64,000 bases of DNA, from the NCBI RefSeq assembly GCF_025643595.1, contig NZ_CP102826.1, positions 6,324,001 through 6,388,000 of the forward strand, given 5' to 3'. The notes under the pieces were generated by a model. It did not search any database and had not been told where the DNA came from. It saw only the letters and a program-made list of their open reading frames with translations. Shown piece by piece: positions 35,367 through 45,049 of the stretch. Source of the stretch: Saccharopolyspora rosea. Lineage in GTDB: Bacteria; Actinomycetota; Actinomycetes; Mycobacteriales; Pseudonocardiaceae. Each line of letters opens with the position of its first letter. Position 1 is the first letter of the stretch. The position numbers and the translations under genes were made by a program.

Positions 35367-36236
35367 ATGCCAACACCGACCGTGCGGCGGCTTCAGCTCG
35401 GGCACCTTCTGCGCCATGCCCGCGAGGAAGCCGGGCTCGATCTCGATGCCGCAGGCAAGCTCATCGGCAAGACCAACAGCACGATGAGCCGTGTTGAGCG
35501 CGGCCAGACCTCGCTACCGCAGCACGTCCTGCGGAAACTCCTGGCCGCATACGAGGAACGCGCGCCGGGAGCGGTGGAGGAGGCGGAGATCTTCGACCTG
35601 GCTCGCGGGAGCCAAGAGCGCGGTCGCTGGTCGGGATACCGCTCGGTCTATTCGAAGTACTTCCGGATGGCCGTGGACCTGGAGGCCGACGCCTCAGCCA
35701 TCTTCCAGTACCAGACCGAGATCATCCCTGGCCTGCTCCAGACCGAGGAGTACATCCGCGCGCTGTTCACCACGGCTCGGCTCCAGCTCAGCGACCAGTC
35801 CACTGAGGACGCCTTGGAAGCCAGGCTTGAGCGTCAGGCGGTGCTGCGGAAGAAGGATGCTCCGCAGGCGGGGTTCGTGCTGTCGGAGTCATCGATCCGT
35901 CGCGTGGTCGGCGACCGAGCCTTGATGGCGAGGCAGCTCCGCCAAGTCGCGGAGGCTGCTCACTTGCACAACATCCAGATCCAGATCCTGCCGTTCGACG
36001 CGGCGACAGCTCCGCGTGCAACTCATGACTTCAAGATGTTCCGGATACCGTCACCTGGCAATGCCGGCCCGCTTGAGTTCGTCTACGTGGAAGACTTCAC
36101 TGACGGCCGTTATCTGGACGGGCATGGCGACGTCGACGCATACACTGTGCTGTGGCAACAGCTCGTCGCGGCTGCGCTGGATCCGGTGGAGTCCGAGAAG
36201 TTCATAGTGCGAGTCGCCGACGAGTTCGCTCGGTGA
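35367..36236 (+). CDS. XRE-family regulator with DUF5753 domain
   Basis: Helix-turn-helix regulator of 289 aa (ATG at 35355 would add four residues). The N-terminal HTH has LGHLLRHAREEAGLDLDAAGKLIGKTNSTMSRVERGQ, followed by the DUF5753 domain (about 100-275) with GLLQTEEYIRALF and the PFDAATAPRATHDFKMF end. Such genes are paired with DUF397 genes in actinomycetes; the well-studied example is the Streptomyces BldB/WhiJ-like family. Codon use looks slightly less GC-rich than the neighbours. Confidence 0.88.
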   Translation: MPTPTVRRLQLGHLLRHAREEAGLDLDAAGKLIGKTNSTMSRVERGQTSLPQHVLRKLLAAYEERAPGAVEEAEIFDLARGSQERGRWSGYRSVYSKYFRMAVDLEADASAIFQYQTEIIPGLLQTEEYIRALFTTARLQLSDQSTEDALEARLERQAVLRKKDAPQAGFVLSESSIRRVVGDRALMARQLRQVAEAAHLHNIQIQILPFDAATAPRATHDFKMFRIPSPGNAGPLEFVYVEDFTDGRYLDGHGDVDAYTVLWQQLVAAALDPVESEKFIVRVADEFAR

Positions 36237-36250
36237 TCAGCGGAGGCACT

Positions 36251-36445
36251 ATGCGAAGCGACGACGTCAAGTGGCGGAAGTCCAGCCGAAGTCCGAACAA
36301 CGACAACTGCGTTGAAGTTGCCCAGCTGGGCAGTGGCGCCGGTGTCCGGGACAGCAAAGACCCCGACGGCGCCTGGTTATCCGTCCCGTCCGATGCCTGG
36401 GCTCGGTTCCTGGGTGGGATCAAGGGCGGGCGGTTCGACCGCTGA
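36251..36445 (+). CDS. DUF397 small protein
   Basis: Protein of 64 aa with the DUF397 signature: VKWRKSSRSPNNDNCVEVA, VRDSKDPDGAWLSV and WARFLGGIK. A GGAGG five bases upstream sets the ATG; a GTG at 36233 overlapping the XRE stop is a weaker alternative. DUF397 proteins act with the adjacent XRE regulator, probably as antagonist or co-factor, as proposed for WhiJ systems. Confidence 0.88.
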   Translation: MRSDDVKWRKSSRSPNNDNCVEVAQLGSGAGVRDSKDPDGAWLSVPSDAWARFLGGIKGGRFDR

Positions 36446-36450
36446 TGTGC

Positions 36451-36478
36451 GAAGGCCCCGGCCGGAGCCGGGGCCTTC
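36451..36478. terminator. Bidirectional terminator between DUF397 gene and purL
   Basis: Perfect stem GAAGGCCCCGGC with GCCGGGGCCTTC and a 4-base loop. Confidence 0.9.
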
Positions 36479-36484
36479 GTCGTG

Positions 36485-38803
36485 TCAGCCGAAGAGCTTC
36501 GGCAGGGTGCCTTCCCAGGCTTCGCGGAGTTCGTCCAGCGGGATGTCCGCGACGTCCTGGATGTCCAGCGACTTCGTGCCCGAGTCGGCCACGCCGACCT
36601 TGTGCCACGGCAGTCCGCGGGCCGTGCACATGTCGGTGAAGCGCAGCTCCTCGGTGCGCGGGACCGCGACCAGCACCCGGCCCGCCGACTCGGAGAACAG
36701 CCAGACGAACGGGTCCGCGCCCTCGGGCAGGACCACGCGGGCACCGCACTCGCCGATCAGCGCCGTCTCGACCAGGGCCTGGGCCAGGCCGCCCTCGGAG
36801 AGGTCGTGGGCCGCGGAGATCATGCCGTCGCGGGAGCCCGCCACCAGGACCTCGGCGAGCAGCTTCTCGCGCGCCAGGTCGACCTTCGGCGGGACGCCGC
36901 CGAGGTGGTCGTGGGCGACGCGGGTCCACTCCGAGCCGCCGAACTCCTCGCGGGTCTCGCCGAGCAGCAGCAGGGTCTCGCCCTGCTCGCCGCCGATGCC
37001 GGTCGGGATGCGGCGGGTGACGTCGTCGATGGTGCCGAGCACGCCGACCACCGGGGTCGGCAGGATCGCCTTCGCACCGGTCTGGTTGTAGAAGCTGACG
37101 TTGCCGCCGGTGACCGGGATGCCCAGCTCGCGGCAGGCGTCCGCCAGACCCCGCACCGCCTGCTGGAACTGCCACATCACCGCCGGGTCCTCGGGCGAAC
37201 CGAAGTTCAGGCAGTTGGTGACCGCGACCGGCGTGGCACCGGTGGTCGCCACGTTGCGGTACGCCTCGGCGAGCGCCAGCTGCGCACCCGCGTACGGGTC
37301 GAGGCGGGTGTACCGGGAGTTGCAGTCGGTGGCGACCGCGATGCCGCGCCCGGTCTCCTCATCGATGCGCAGCACACCGCCGTCCGAGGGCTGGGCCAGC
37401 ACCGTGTTGCCGCGCACGTAGCGGTCGTACTGGTCGGTGACCCAGGCGCGCGAGCACAGGTTCGGCGAGGCGGCCATCCGCAGGATGGTCTCCCGCAGGT
37501 CGTCCTTCGTGGACGGACGGGTGAGCGTGTTCGGGTTGTCCGCCGCGATGAGGTCCTGCTCGGCCGGGCGCTCCACCGGGCGCTCGTAGACCGGGCCCTG
37601 GTGCGCGACGGTGCGCGGCGGCACGTCGACCACCAGCTCGTCGTGCCAGTAGATCTCCAGGTTCTCGCCCTCGGTGACCTCACCGATGACCGTCGCGGTC
37701 ACGTCCCACTTGCGGCAGACGTCCATGAACGCGTCCACATTGGACGGCTCGACGACCGCGCACATGCGCTCCTGGGACTCGCTGGAGAGGATCTCCGCGG
37801 GGTTCATCCCGGTGGCGCGCAGCGGAACCCGGTCCAGGTCGACGCGCATGCCGCCGTCCCCGGCGGAGGCCAGCTCGGACGTCGCGCAGGACAGGCCCGC
37901 GCCGCCGAGGTCCTGGATGCCCACGACCAGGCCCGCGTGGTAGAGCTCCAGGCAGCACTCGATGAGCACCTTCTCGGCGAACGGGTCGCCGACCTGCACG
38001 CTCGGCAGCTTCTTGCGGCCACCCGCGCTCTCGTCGCCGTCGAAGGTCTCCGACGCCAGCACGGACACGCCACCGATGCCGTCCAGGCCGGTGCGGGCGC
38101 CGAACAGGATGACCTTGTTGCCCTTGCCGCTGGCGTGCGCCAGGTGCAGGTCCTCGGTCTTCATCACGCCGACGCACATGGCGTTGACCAGCGGGTTGCC
38201 CGCGTAGCACTCGTCGAAGACGACCTCGCCGCCGATGTTCGGCAGGCCCAGGCAGTTGCCGTAGCCGCCGACGCCCGCGACCACGCCGGGCAGCACGCGC
38301 TTGGTGTCCTCGGCGTCCGCCGGGCCGAAGCGCAGCGGGTCGGCCACCGCCACCGGGCGGGCGCCCATCGCCATGATGTCGCGGACGATGCCGCCGACAC
38401 CCGTGGCCGCGCCCTGGTAGGGCTCCACGTAGGACGGGTGGTTGTGGCTCTCCAGCTTGAAGGTCACCGCCCAGCCGTCGCCGATGTCGACCACGCCGGC
38501 GTTCTCGCCGATGCCCGCGAGCATCTTCTCGCGCATCTCGTCGGTGGTGGTCTCGCCGAAGTAGCGCAGGTGCACCTTCGACGACTTGTAGGAGCAGTGC
38601 TCGCTCCACATCACCGAGTACATCGCCAACTCGGCCTCGGTCGGCCGGCGGCCGAGGATCTCGCGGATCCGCTGGTACTCGTCGTCCTTGAGCCCCAGCT
38701 CCCGGTACGGCTGGGGAGTGTCCGGAGTGGACTTGGCGAGTTCGACCGTGTCGAATTCGACGGTTCGACCGTCGGCGTCCACTTTGGTCTCGATGTCGCT
38801 CAC
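36485..38803 (-). CDS. purL: Phosphoribosylformylglycinamidine synthase subunit PurL
   Basis: Large synthetase subunit of FGAM synthase (step 4), 772 aa, the small-type PurL that needs PurS and PurQ. ATP and FGAR sites are visible: [49 protein letters not shown], and in the second half GGNVSFYN and [11 protein letters not shown]. The GTG start overlaps the purQ stop by 4 bp, giving a purS-purQ-purL operon. Confidence 0.97.
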   Translation of the reverse strand: MSDIETKVDADGRTVEFDTVELAKSTPDTPQPYRELGLKDDEYQRIREILGRRPTEAELAMYSVMWSEHCSYKSSKVHLRYFGETTTDEMREKMLAGIGENAGVVDIGDGWAVTFKLESHNHPSYVEPYQGAATGVGGIVRDIMAMGARPVAVADPLRFGPADAEDTKRVLPGVVAGVGGYGNCLGLPNIGGEVVFDECYAGNPLVNAMCVGVMKTEDLHLAHASGKGNKVILFGARTGLDGIGGVSVLASETFDGDESAGGRKKLPSVQVGDPFAEKVLIECCLELYHAGLVVGIQDLGGAGLSCATSELASAGDGGMRVDLDRVPLRATGMNPAEILSSESQERMCAVVEPSNVDAFMDVCRKWDVTATVIGEVTEGENLEIYWHDELVVDVPPRTVAHQGPVYERPVERPAEQDLIAADNPNTLTRPSTKDDLRETILRMAASPNLCSRAWVTDQYDRYVRGNTVLAQPSDGGVLRIDEETGRGIAVATDCNSRYTRLDPYAGAQLALAEAYRNVATTGATPVAVTNCLNFGSPEDPAVMWQFQQAVRGLADACRELGIPVTGGNVSFYNQTGAKAILPTPVVGVLGTIDDVTRRIPTGIGGEQGETLLLLGETREEFGGSEWTRVAHDHLGGVPPKVDLAREKLLAEVLVAGSRDGMISAAHDLSEGGLAQALVETALIGECGARVVLPEGADPFVWLFSESAGRVLVAVPRTEELRFTDMCTARGLPWHKVGVADSGTKSLDIQDVADIPLDELREAWEGTLPKLFG

Positions 38804-39474
38804 GCTGCCACCAGTGCGTCGAGTGCGGACAGGAACATGCCGAGGCCGTCGTCGGTCGGGCCGGTCAGCGGGTCGATCGCGTGCTCGGGGTGCGGCATCA
38901 TGCCCGCCACCCGGCCGCGGGCGTCGGTGATGCCCGCGATGTCGCGCTGCGACCCGTTGGGGTTGTCGCCCGCGTACCGGAACAGCACGCGGCCCTCGCC
39001 TTCGAGCTCGTCCAGCACGGCCTCGTCGGCCATGTAGTTGCCCTCACCGTGCTTGATCGGGATCAGCAGCTCCGCGCCCTGCTCGTAGCGGGTCGTCCAG
39101 GTGCTGGTGTTGTTCTCGACCTTGAGCCACTGGTCGCGGCACACGTAGTGCAGGCCCGCGTTGCGGGTCAGCACGCCGGGCAGCAGCCCGGACTCGCACA
39201 GGATCTGGAAACCGTTGCAGACCCCGAGCACCGGCATGCCCTTGCGGGCGGCGTCGATGACCTCGGTCATCACCGGGGCGAACTTGGCGATCGCGCCGCA
39301 GCGCAGGTAGTCGCCGTAGGAGAAGCCGCCCGGGACGACCACCGCGTCGACCCCGTGCAGGTCGTGGTCGGCGTGCCAGAGGGCGACCGGCTCGGCGCCC
39401 GCGCGGCGCACCGCGCGCTCGGCGTCGACGTCGTCGAGGGTGCCGGGGAAGGTGATGACGCCGATCTTGCTCAT
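38800..39474 (-). CDS. purQ: Phosphoribosylformylglycinamidine synthase glutaminase PurQ
   Basis: Class I glutamine amidotransferase, 224 aa, supplying ammonia to PurL. The catalytic Cys86 lies in GVCNGFQ, and the His/Glu pair in PHPEHA near residue 197. Overlaps of 4 bp at both ends couple it to purS and purL. Confidence 0.97.
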   Translation of the reverse strand: MSKIGVITFPGTLDDVDAERAVRRAGAEPVALWHADHDLHGVDAVVVPGGFSYGDYLRCGAIAKFAPVMTEVIDAARKGMPVLGVCNGFQILCESGLLPGVLTRNAGLHYVCRDQWLKVENNTSTWTTRYEQGAELLIPIKHGEGNYMADEAVLDELEGEGRVLFRYAGDNPNGSQRDIAGITDARGRVAGMMPHPEHAIDPLTGPTDDGLGMFLSALDALVAA

Positions 39475-39710
39475 GCGTCCACCCGGCGGACGGTCCAGTC
39501 CTCGATCACCGGGTTGGCCAGCAGCGTCTCGGCGATCCGGGCCAGCGTCTCGTCGTCGACGGAGTCGTCGACCTCCAGCTCGAAACGCTTCCCCTGGCGG
39601 ACTTCGGCGATCCCGTCGAACCCGAGCCGGGGCAGCGCGTTCGCCACCGCCTGCCCCTGGGGGTCGAGGATCTCCTGCTTCGGCATGACGTCGACTACGA
39701 CTCGGGCCAC
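39471..39710 (-). CDS. purS: Phosphoribosylformylglycinamidine synthase subunit PurS
   Basis: Small bridging subunit, 79 aa, that holds PurQ on PurL for ammonia transfer. It shows the family-typical [19 protein letters not shown] and [10 protein letters not shown] stretches. It is the first gene of the operon. Upstream on the minus strand TTACCCT gives a possible -10. Confidence 0.95.
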   Translation of the reverse strand: MARVVVDVMPKQEILDPQGQAVANALPRLGFDGIAEVRQGKRFELEVDDSVDDETLARIAETLLANPVIEDWTVRRVDA

Positions 39711-39954
39711 GGGTGCTGCTCCCGGTTTCCGTGCGGATCCGCCCTCGGGCGGATGGTCAGCAGTACCTCAAAAGGGTAACTGAGCTGGGAGTTCACCCCG
39801 CCCGAGAGGGGGCCGGGTGCGGCATGGCTCACGAAGGGTGACATACGACACAATTCCGGCGATTTGTCTAAACCTCTGCTCCGTTCGCCGTCTCTACACA
39901 CCGGGGGCCCGCAACCGGCCCCCACCCGACAGCGAACCGAGGGGGCGCACACCC

Positions 39955-40305
39955 ATGCGACTGACGAAGACGCTGGTCACCGCCGGACTGATCGCGAGCC
40001 TGACCGCGATGGCGGCACCGGGCGGGCTGACCGCCGACCGCACCACCGTGCGCGCGGGCGGCACCATCACCCTGCACCTCGACCACGGCCGGGAGGACGT
40101 GGGCTGGATCTCGTCACCGGCCTTCGCGCGCTCCGGGCAGCACCCGTTCGGCGCCGACGAAGGGCTGGCGCGGGTCCTCGACGACCGCGACGGGACCACC
40201 GAGGCCACCGCCACCATCGCGACCGTCCCGCCCGGCGACTACCCCGTGCACACCCACGTCGGCGGCAGCGCCGGGCCCAGCATGACGATCACGGTGTCGG
40301 GCTGA
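39955..40305 (+). CDS. Small secreted protein, unknown function
   Basis: Protein of 116 aa with a signal peptide (residues 1-21, LIASLTAMAAPG). The mature part looks like a short Ig-like beta-sandwich (VRAGGTITLHLDH, TATIATVPPGDYPVHTHV). No catalytic residue is recognisable. A GAGGGGG Shine-Dalgarno precedes the ATG. It is divergent from purS. Confidence 0.72.
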   Translation: MRLTKTLVTAGLIASLTAMAAPGGLTADRTTVRAGGTITLHLDHGREDVGWISSPAFARSGQHPFGADEGLARVLDDRDGTTEATATIATVPPGDYPVHTHVGGSAGPSMTITVSG

Positions 40306-40363
40306 CGTTCGCCCTCGGTGAGATCACTCGCCGGGCTGGTGTGCGACGGGCATCGTTTCCGGC

Positions 40364-41377
40364 ATGGAGATCCTGGTTCTGGGCGGCACCGCGCAGCTGG
40401 GGCACGCGGTCGCCGCGGCGGCCGTCCGGCGCGGGCACCGCGTCACCTGCGCCGCGCGAGGCGTCAGCGGATCGGTGCCCGCCGGTGCCGAACTCGTACC
40501 GGTCGACCGCCGCGACGGACTCGACCCGCTGGCCGGGCGCCGGTTCGACGCGGTGGTCGACGTCGCCACCATGTCGCTGCGGTGGGTGCGGGACGCGCTG
40601 GCCGCGCTCGGCGCCCAGGCGGGCCACTGGACGTTCGTGTCCAGCATCAACGCCTACGCCGACACGATGACCCCGGGGCAGACGGCCGCGTCCCCGGTGC
40701 TCGACCCGGTCACCGACGCGCCCGACTTCACCTCCGAGGACCGGCAGGTCGACGTCGAGACCTACGGCGGCGTCAAGGTCGCCAGCGAGAACGCCGTGCG
40801 GGAGGCCGTCGGCGACCGGGCGTTCGTGGTGCGCCCCGGACTCATCACCGGTCCCGGCGACCGGATGGACCGGTTCGGCTACTGGGCGGCGCGGCTGTGG
40901 CGGGGCGGGCGGGTGCTCGTCCCGGACGCTCCCGACCAGCCGATCCAGCACATCGACGTGCTGGACCTGGCCGAGTGGATCATCGGCTCCGCCGAGCAGG
41001 GCCGCACCGGCACCCTCGACGCGATCGGGCCGGTGACGACGCTGCGCGCGCTGCTCACCGGGCTGGCCGAGATCGTCGCGCCGGAAGGCACCGAACTCGT
41101 CGCCGCGCCGCCGCGGGCGCTGCTCGACGCCGGTGTCTCCCCGTGGGGCGGGCCGAAGTCGCTGCCGCTCTGGCTGCCGGACACGCACCTCGGCCTGACC
41201 GCCCACGACCCGGCGGAGTCGCTGGCGGCCGGGATGCCCGTCCGGCCGCTGGCCGAGACCGCGCACGCGGCGCTGCGCACCGAGCGGGAACTCGGCCTCG
41301 ACCGGGAACGCATCGCCGGTCTCACCCCGGCCGAGGAGTCGGAGCTGCTGGCCACCCTTGCGCACCGCGTCTGGTGA
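40364..41377 (+). CDS. NAD-dependent epimerase/dehydratase family protein
   Basis: Extended short-chain dehydrogenase, 337 aa. The Rossmann fingerprint is GGTAQLG at residues 7-13 and the catalytic pair is in YGGVK near residue 135. HIDVLDLAEWI matches the isoflavone-reductase-like or UDP-sugar epimerase group. The substrate is unknown. It is followed by the metallo-beta-lactamase-fold gene after 77 bp. Confidence 0.83.
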   Translation: MEILVLGGTAQLGHAVAAAAVRRGHRVTCAARGVSGSVPAGAELVPVDRRDGLDPLAGRRFDAVVDVATMSLRWVRDALAALGAQAGHWTFVSSINAYADTMTPGQTAASPVLDPVTDAPDFTSEDRQVDVETYGGVKVASENAVREAVGDRAFVVRPGLITGPGDRMDRFGYWAARLWRGGRVLVPDAPDQPIQHIDVLDLAEWIIGSAEQGRTGTLDAIGPVTTLRALLTGLAEIVAPEGTELVAAPPRALLDAGVSPWGGPKSLPLWLPDTHLGLTAHDPAESLAAGMPVRPLAETAHAALRTERELGLDRERIAGLTPAEESELLATLAHRVW

Positions 41378-41454
41378 CCGGTGCAAGGGTGGATCCGGAT
41401 TCCGCGCCGTCCGGCGCGGGAAACCCGGAAGTCCGGCCATCGAGGAGGAACACC

Positions 41455-42090
41455 GTGCAGATCACCCACTTCGGACACGCCTGCGTGCTGGTCGAAACCG
41501 GGTCGGCCCGGTTGCTGTTCGACCCCGGTTCGTTCTCGACGGGCTTCGAAGAGCTCCGCGACCTCGACGCCGTGCTGCTCACCCACCAGCACTTCGACCA
41601 CGTCGACGTGGACCGGCTGCCCGACCTGCTGGCCGCCAACCCGCGGGCCCGCCTGGTCGCCGACCCCGGATCCGTCGAACTGCTCGACGGCAAGGGAGTG
41701 CCCGCCGAGACCGCGCGGCCCGGCGACTCGCTGGAGATCGCCGGAGCCGCGCTCACCGTCGTCGGCGGCGCGCACGCCGTGATCCACCCGGACCTCCCGG
41801 TCATCGACAACATCGGCTACCTCGTCGACGGCGGCGGCTTCTACCACCCGGGCGACTCGTTCTTCGTGCCCGAGCAGCGCGTCGACGTCCTCTGCCTGCC
41901 GACGGGCGCGCCGTGGCTGAAGGTGTCCGAGGCCGTCGACTTCCTGCGGGCCGTCGCGCCGCGCGTCGCCGTCCCGATCCACGAGGCGGTGCTGGCCGTG
42001 CCGCAGCTGCACTACCGGATGTTCGAGCAGCTCGGCCCGTCCGGGACCAGCGTCAACGTGCTCGACCGGGGTGCGGCGACGTCCGTGTGA
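41455..42090 (+). CDS. MBL-fold metal-dependent hydrolase
   Basis: Metallo-beta-lactamase-fold protein, 211 aa. The metal-binding motif LTHQHFDHVD (HxHxDH) is near residue 46, with further ligands His in GGAHAVIH, Asp in HPGDSFF and His in VPIHEAVL. This layout is the UlaG-like group; M. tuberculosis Rv0786c, near its pur genes, is similar. The GTG follows GAGGAGGAA. Substrate unknown. Confidence 0.87.
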   Translation: MQITHFGHACVLVETGSARLLFDPGSFSTGFEELRDLDAVLLTHQHFDHVDVDRLPDLLAANPRARLVADPGSVELLDGKGVPAETARPGDSLEIAGAALTVVGGAHAVIHPDLPVIDNIGYLVDGGGFYHPGDSFFVPEQRVDVLCLPTGAPWLKVSEAVDFLRAVAPRVAVPIHEAVLAVPQLHYRMFEQLGPSGTSVNVLDRGAATSV

Positions 42091-42104
42091 CGGCTCGTCG
42101 TGGT

Positions 42105-42128
42105 GCGCGGCCGGCGACGAGGCCGCGC
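42105..42128 (+). terminator. Possible terminator after MBL gene
   Basis: GCGCGGCC paired with GGCCGCGC across 8 bases, in the convergent gap with the 42158 gene. Confidence 0.5.
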
Positions 42129-42157
42129 CCCCGGTCGGTGCGGTCGGGGACGGGCTC

Positions 42158-42517
42158 TCAGTCGTCGCCGGGCCCGTCGTCATCGTCGTCGCAGTCGACG
42201 GGCCAGCCCTTCGGCAGCGGCCGGGACGCCTGCGGGACTCCCGGCACCTGGCCCGGCAGGAAGCGGCCGTGCTCGAAGCAGTCGTCGTCGAAGCAGTCGT
42301 CCCACCGGTCGGCGACGTCGTCGCGGTCCCACCGGTCGTCGTCCCGGTCGTCGTCCGCGCAGGGCGCGGGCGGCTGCTGGACCACCGGCAGGCGCGGCGG
42401 AGGCGGCGGTGGCGCGGTGCCCGCGTCGGCCGCGAGGGCGACGCCCGCGCCGGTGAGGCCCAGCAACGCGACGGCCGAGGCGACCGCCCAGGAGCGCTTG
42501 ACGTTCCGGATGCGCAT
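42158..42517 (-). CDS. Secreted Asp-rich protein
   Basis: Protein of 119 aa with a signal peptide (residues 1-30, ending AGVALA). The mature chain has a Pro tract (APPPPPPRLP) and a strikingly acidic region with DDRDDDRWDRDD, four Cys residues that could form disulfides, and an Asp-rich end (CDDDDDGPGDD). Composition suggests calcium binding or a surface-exposed disordered protein. No family is recognised. Confidence 0.65.
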   Translation of the reverse strand: MRIRNVKRSWAVASAVALLGLTGAGVALAADAGTAPPPPPPRLPVVQQPPAPCADDDRDDDRWDRDDVADRWDDCFDDDCFEHGRFLPGQVPGVPQASRPLPKGWPVDCDDDDDGPGDD

Positions 42518-42603
42518 GGTTCCCCGCTTTCGTAGGAGGCGTGTGCGCTACCGAGCCTCGCGGGTGGTGGTGAGTCGTCCCTGAAGTCGCGATGAAGCCG
42601 CTC

Positions 42604-43293
42604 TCATCCGCATCTGCCCAGGTCACGGGCTGCGGCTAGGGCGGAGTAGGTGATCGGGTCGGCGCCGTGGTGCAGCGCCAGGTCGACGCCGTCCAGCACC
42701 GCCTGGCGGGGCCCGGGCCGGGCGAGGTCCCCGGCGCGCACCGCCAGCCGGACCATCCTCCGGCGGCGCGCCGCCCTCCCGGCCCCCAGCACGAGAGCCC
42801 GGCAGCGCCACGGCTCACCGCGCTCGCCGGGGCCGATCGACCGGGCGCGCGCCCGGTGCAGCCGGCCGGTCACCAGGTCGCGGACGGTCGAGGCGTCCGC
42901 GCACACCGCGAAACCGTGCCGCCGCAGCGCGGCGGTCGTGCCCGGCGACGCGAGCCGCCTCGGCAGGACGAACGTGTCCGTGCTCAGGTCCATGCGTTCC
43001 AGCGCCGCGCGGGCGGCGACCAGCCGCAACCCCGCCTCGTGCGCGGGAAGCGCCGCCGGCAGCAACCGACCCGAGCAATGGCCGAAGCCGCGCAGGCCGA
43101 GCGCGTCGCCCGCGGTCAGGCGATCGGACAGCCAGCGCCGCACCGGCGGAGCCGGGCGCGGGCCCGGCGGGAGCAGCAACGTCAACGGGACGCCTCGGCG
43201 GTCGAGCTCGGCGGCGAAGTCCGCGCACCGGTCGAGCGTCCGGGCGTCGAACCCGGCCAGCGACACCACGAGCGGCATGCCCACGACGCCCAT
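42604..43293 (-). CDS. DUF2334-like polysaccharide deacetylase-fold protein
   Basis: Protein of 229 aa (ATG 43293, or ATG 43278 with MPLVVSLAGFD). The N-terminal LVVSLAGFDARTLDRC and GLRGFGHCSG stretches resemble DUF2334 NodB-like proteins. The metal-binding Asp-Asp and His-X3-His ligands of true deacetylases are not clear, so activity is doubtful. It is downstream of nothing on its strand and possibly monocistronic. Confidence 0.55.
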   Translation of the reverse strand: MGVVGMPLVVSLAGFDARTLDRCADFAAELDRRGVPLTLLLPPGPRPAPPVRRWLSDRLTAGDALGLRGFGHCSGRLLPAALPAHEAGLRLVAARAALERMDLSTDTFVLPRRLASPGTTAALRRHGFAVCADASTVRDLVTGRLHRARARSIGPGERGEPWRCRALVLGAGRAARRRRMVRLAVRAGDLARPGPRQAVLDGVDLALHHGADPITYSALAAARDLGRCG

Positions 43294-43369
43294 TGCACCC
43301 AGCCGCGGTGACCGCCGGCTGACGCCGAGGTGACCCGCGGGCGCCGAGCTCGGAGATTTCGCGCTGCGC

Positions 43370-44263
43370 TCAGGCGGTCGGAGCAGGCCAGTCGGCGAAG
43401 GACTCGCCGGTGATGCGCTCGTACGCCTCGACGTAGCGGGAGCGGGTCGCCTCGACCACGTCGGCGGGCAGCGGTGGCGGCGGGGTGTCCGAGGCGCGGT
43501 CCCAGCCGGAGGCCGGGGAGGTGAGCCAATCGCGCACGTACTGCTTGTCGAAGGACGGCTGGGTCCGGCCCGGTTCGTAACCGTCCGCGGGCCAGTACCG
43601 GGAGGAATCCGGGGTCAGCACCTCGTCGCCGAGCACCACGGAACCGTCCGCGGCCACGCCGAACTCGAACTTGGTGTCCGCCAGGATCACCCCGCGCTCG
43701 CGCGCGTGCTCGGCCGCGCGCCGGTAGATCCGCAGCGTGAGCTCGCGCAGCTGCTCGGCGCGCTCCCGGCCGACCGCGGCGGTCACCGCCTCGAAGCTGA
43801 CGTTCTCGTCGTGCTCGCCCAGCGCGGCCTTGGTCGCGGGCGTGAAGATCGGTTCGGGCAGCCGGGACGCCTCGGTGAGCCCGTCCGGCAGCTCAACCCC
43901 GCACACCGCGCCGGTGCGCCGGTAGTCGGCGAGCCCGGAACCGGTCAGGTAGCCGCGCGCCACGCACTCGACCGGCAGCATCTCCAGGCGCCGCACCAGG
44001 AGCGCGCGACCGCGCACCTCACCGGGGATCCGCGGGTCGTCGGCGGACACCAGGTGGTTGGGCACCAGGTCGGCCAGCAGCTCGAACCAGAACACGCTCA
44101 TCGCGGTCAGCACCCGGCCCTTGTCCGGGATCGGGGTGTCGAGCACGTGGTCGTACGCCGAGATCCGGTCGGACGCCACCAGCAGCAGGTGTTCGTCGTC
44201 GACGGCGTACAGCTGGCGGACCTTGCCCGCGGCGATCCGGGGGTAATCGGCGAGTGCAACCAC
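43370..44263 (-). CDS. purC: SAICAR synthetase PurC
   Basis: Phosphoribosylaminoimidazole-succinocarboxamide synthase, 297 aa (CAIR + Asp + ATP to SAICAR). Conserved ATP-grasp elements are [47 protein letters not shown] and [15 protein letters not shown]. The GTG at 44263 gives the normal length for the larger-type PurC. It is divergent from the tenA gene. Confidence 0.96.
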   Translation of the reverse strand: MVALADYPRIAAGKVRQLYAVDDEHLLLVASDRISAYDHVLDTPIPDKGRVLTAMSVFWFELLADLVPNHLVSADDPRIPGEVRGRALLVRRLEMLPVECVARGYLTGSGLADYRRTGAVCGVELPDGLTEASRLPEPIFTPATKAALGEHDENVSFEAVTAAVGRERAEQLRELTLRIYRRAAEHARERGVILADTKFEFGVAADGSVVLGDEVLTPDSSRYWPADGYEPGRTQPSFDKQYVRDWLTSPASGWDRASDTPPPPLPADVVEATRSRYVEAYERITGESFADWPAPTA

Positions 44264-44342
44264 GTGCCGGATTCTCCCCCACAGCGGACCGGCTCCCCGG
44301 CGCGGGTGGTATGACGAGGCGGAGCGAAGCAGGGAGGCAACA

Positions 44343-44996
44343 GTGGCCGACACATTCACCGGCTGGCTGCGCGAACGCAGCGAACCCGACTGGACCGCGG
44401 TGATCACCCACCCGTTCACCCGGGCGTTGTTCGACGGTCTGGTGCCGACCGAGTCGATGCGCTCCTACCTGGTGCAGGACTACCAGTTCGTGGACGACTT
44501 CCTGGCGCTGCTCGGCTCGGCGCTGGCCAAGGCCGACCGCTACGCCTCCCGGTTGGCGATCGCGGGCAGCATCGCCGTGGTCACCAGCGAGGAGAACACC
44601 TACTTCCAGCGGGCCTTCGACGCCCTCGGCGTCGGCGAGGCGGACCGGATCAGCCCGCGGCTGCACGACGCGACGGTGACGTTCCGCGAGCTGATGAACG
44701 ACACCAACGCGCGCGGCAGCTACGCCGAGGTGCTCACCGTCCTCGTGGTCGCCGAGTGGAGCTACCTGGAGTGGGCGGTGCGGGCCCCGGCGACGCTGCC
44801 GGAGAACTTCGTGCACGCCGAGTGGATCACGCTGCACAACAACCCGGAGTTCCGCCGCTGGGTCGACTGGCTGTGCGGCGAACTCGACCGGGTGGGCGCG
44901 GACCTCGACGAGCGGGACCGCGCCCGGTGCCTCCGGCTGTTCCAGGAAGCGACGCGCTGCGAACGCGACTTCTTCGACGCCCACTGGAGCGGCTGA
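44343..44996 (+). CDS. TenA-family protein (TenA_E class)
   Basis: All-helical TenA/THI-4 protein, 217 aa. The fold markers [22 protein letters not shown] and the C-terminal [14 protein letters not shown] are visible. The position of the catalytic Cys of the TenA_C group reads AEWSYLEWA, so this is the Cys-less TenA_E class, implicated in salvage of pyrimidine thiamine precursors (aminopyrimidine hydrolysis). No thiamine gene or TPP riboswitch is adjacent. Confidence 0.85.
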   Translation: MADTFTGWLRERSEPDWTAVITHPFTRALFDGLVPTESMRSYLVQDYQFVDDFLALLGSALAKADRYASRLAIAGSIAVVTSEENTYFQRAFDALGVGEADRISPRLHDATVTFRELMNDTNARGSYAEVLTVLVVAEWSYLEWAVRAPATLPENFVHAEWITLHNNPEFRRWVDWLCGELDRVGADLDERDRARCLRLFQEATRCERDFFDAHWSG

Positions 44997-45001
44997 GAGC
45001 G

Positions 45002-45040
45002 CGGGCTCGTGGTGCGTGGCGGCCGCGCACCACGAGCCCG
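45002..45040. terminator. Bidirectional terminator between tenA-like gene and purB
   Basis: Perfect 15-bp stem CGGGCTCGTGGTGCG with CGCACCACGAGCCCG and a 9-base loop. Confidence 0.9.
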
Positions 45041-45049
45041 GTGGTTTCG

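Noticed and set aside
44264..44342. TPP riboswitch before the tenA-like gene
   Set aside because: The gap is only 79 bp and shows no TPP core motif (such as CUGAGA).
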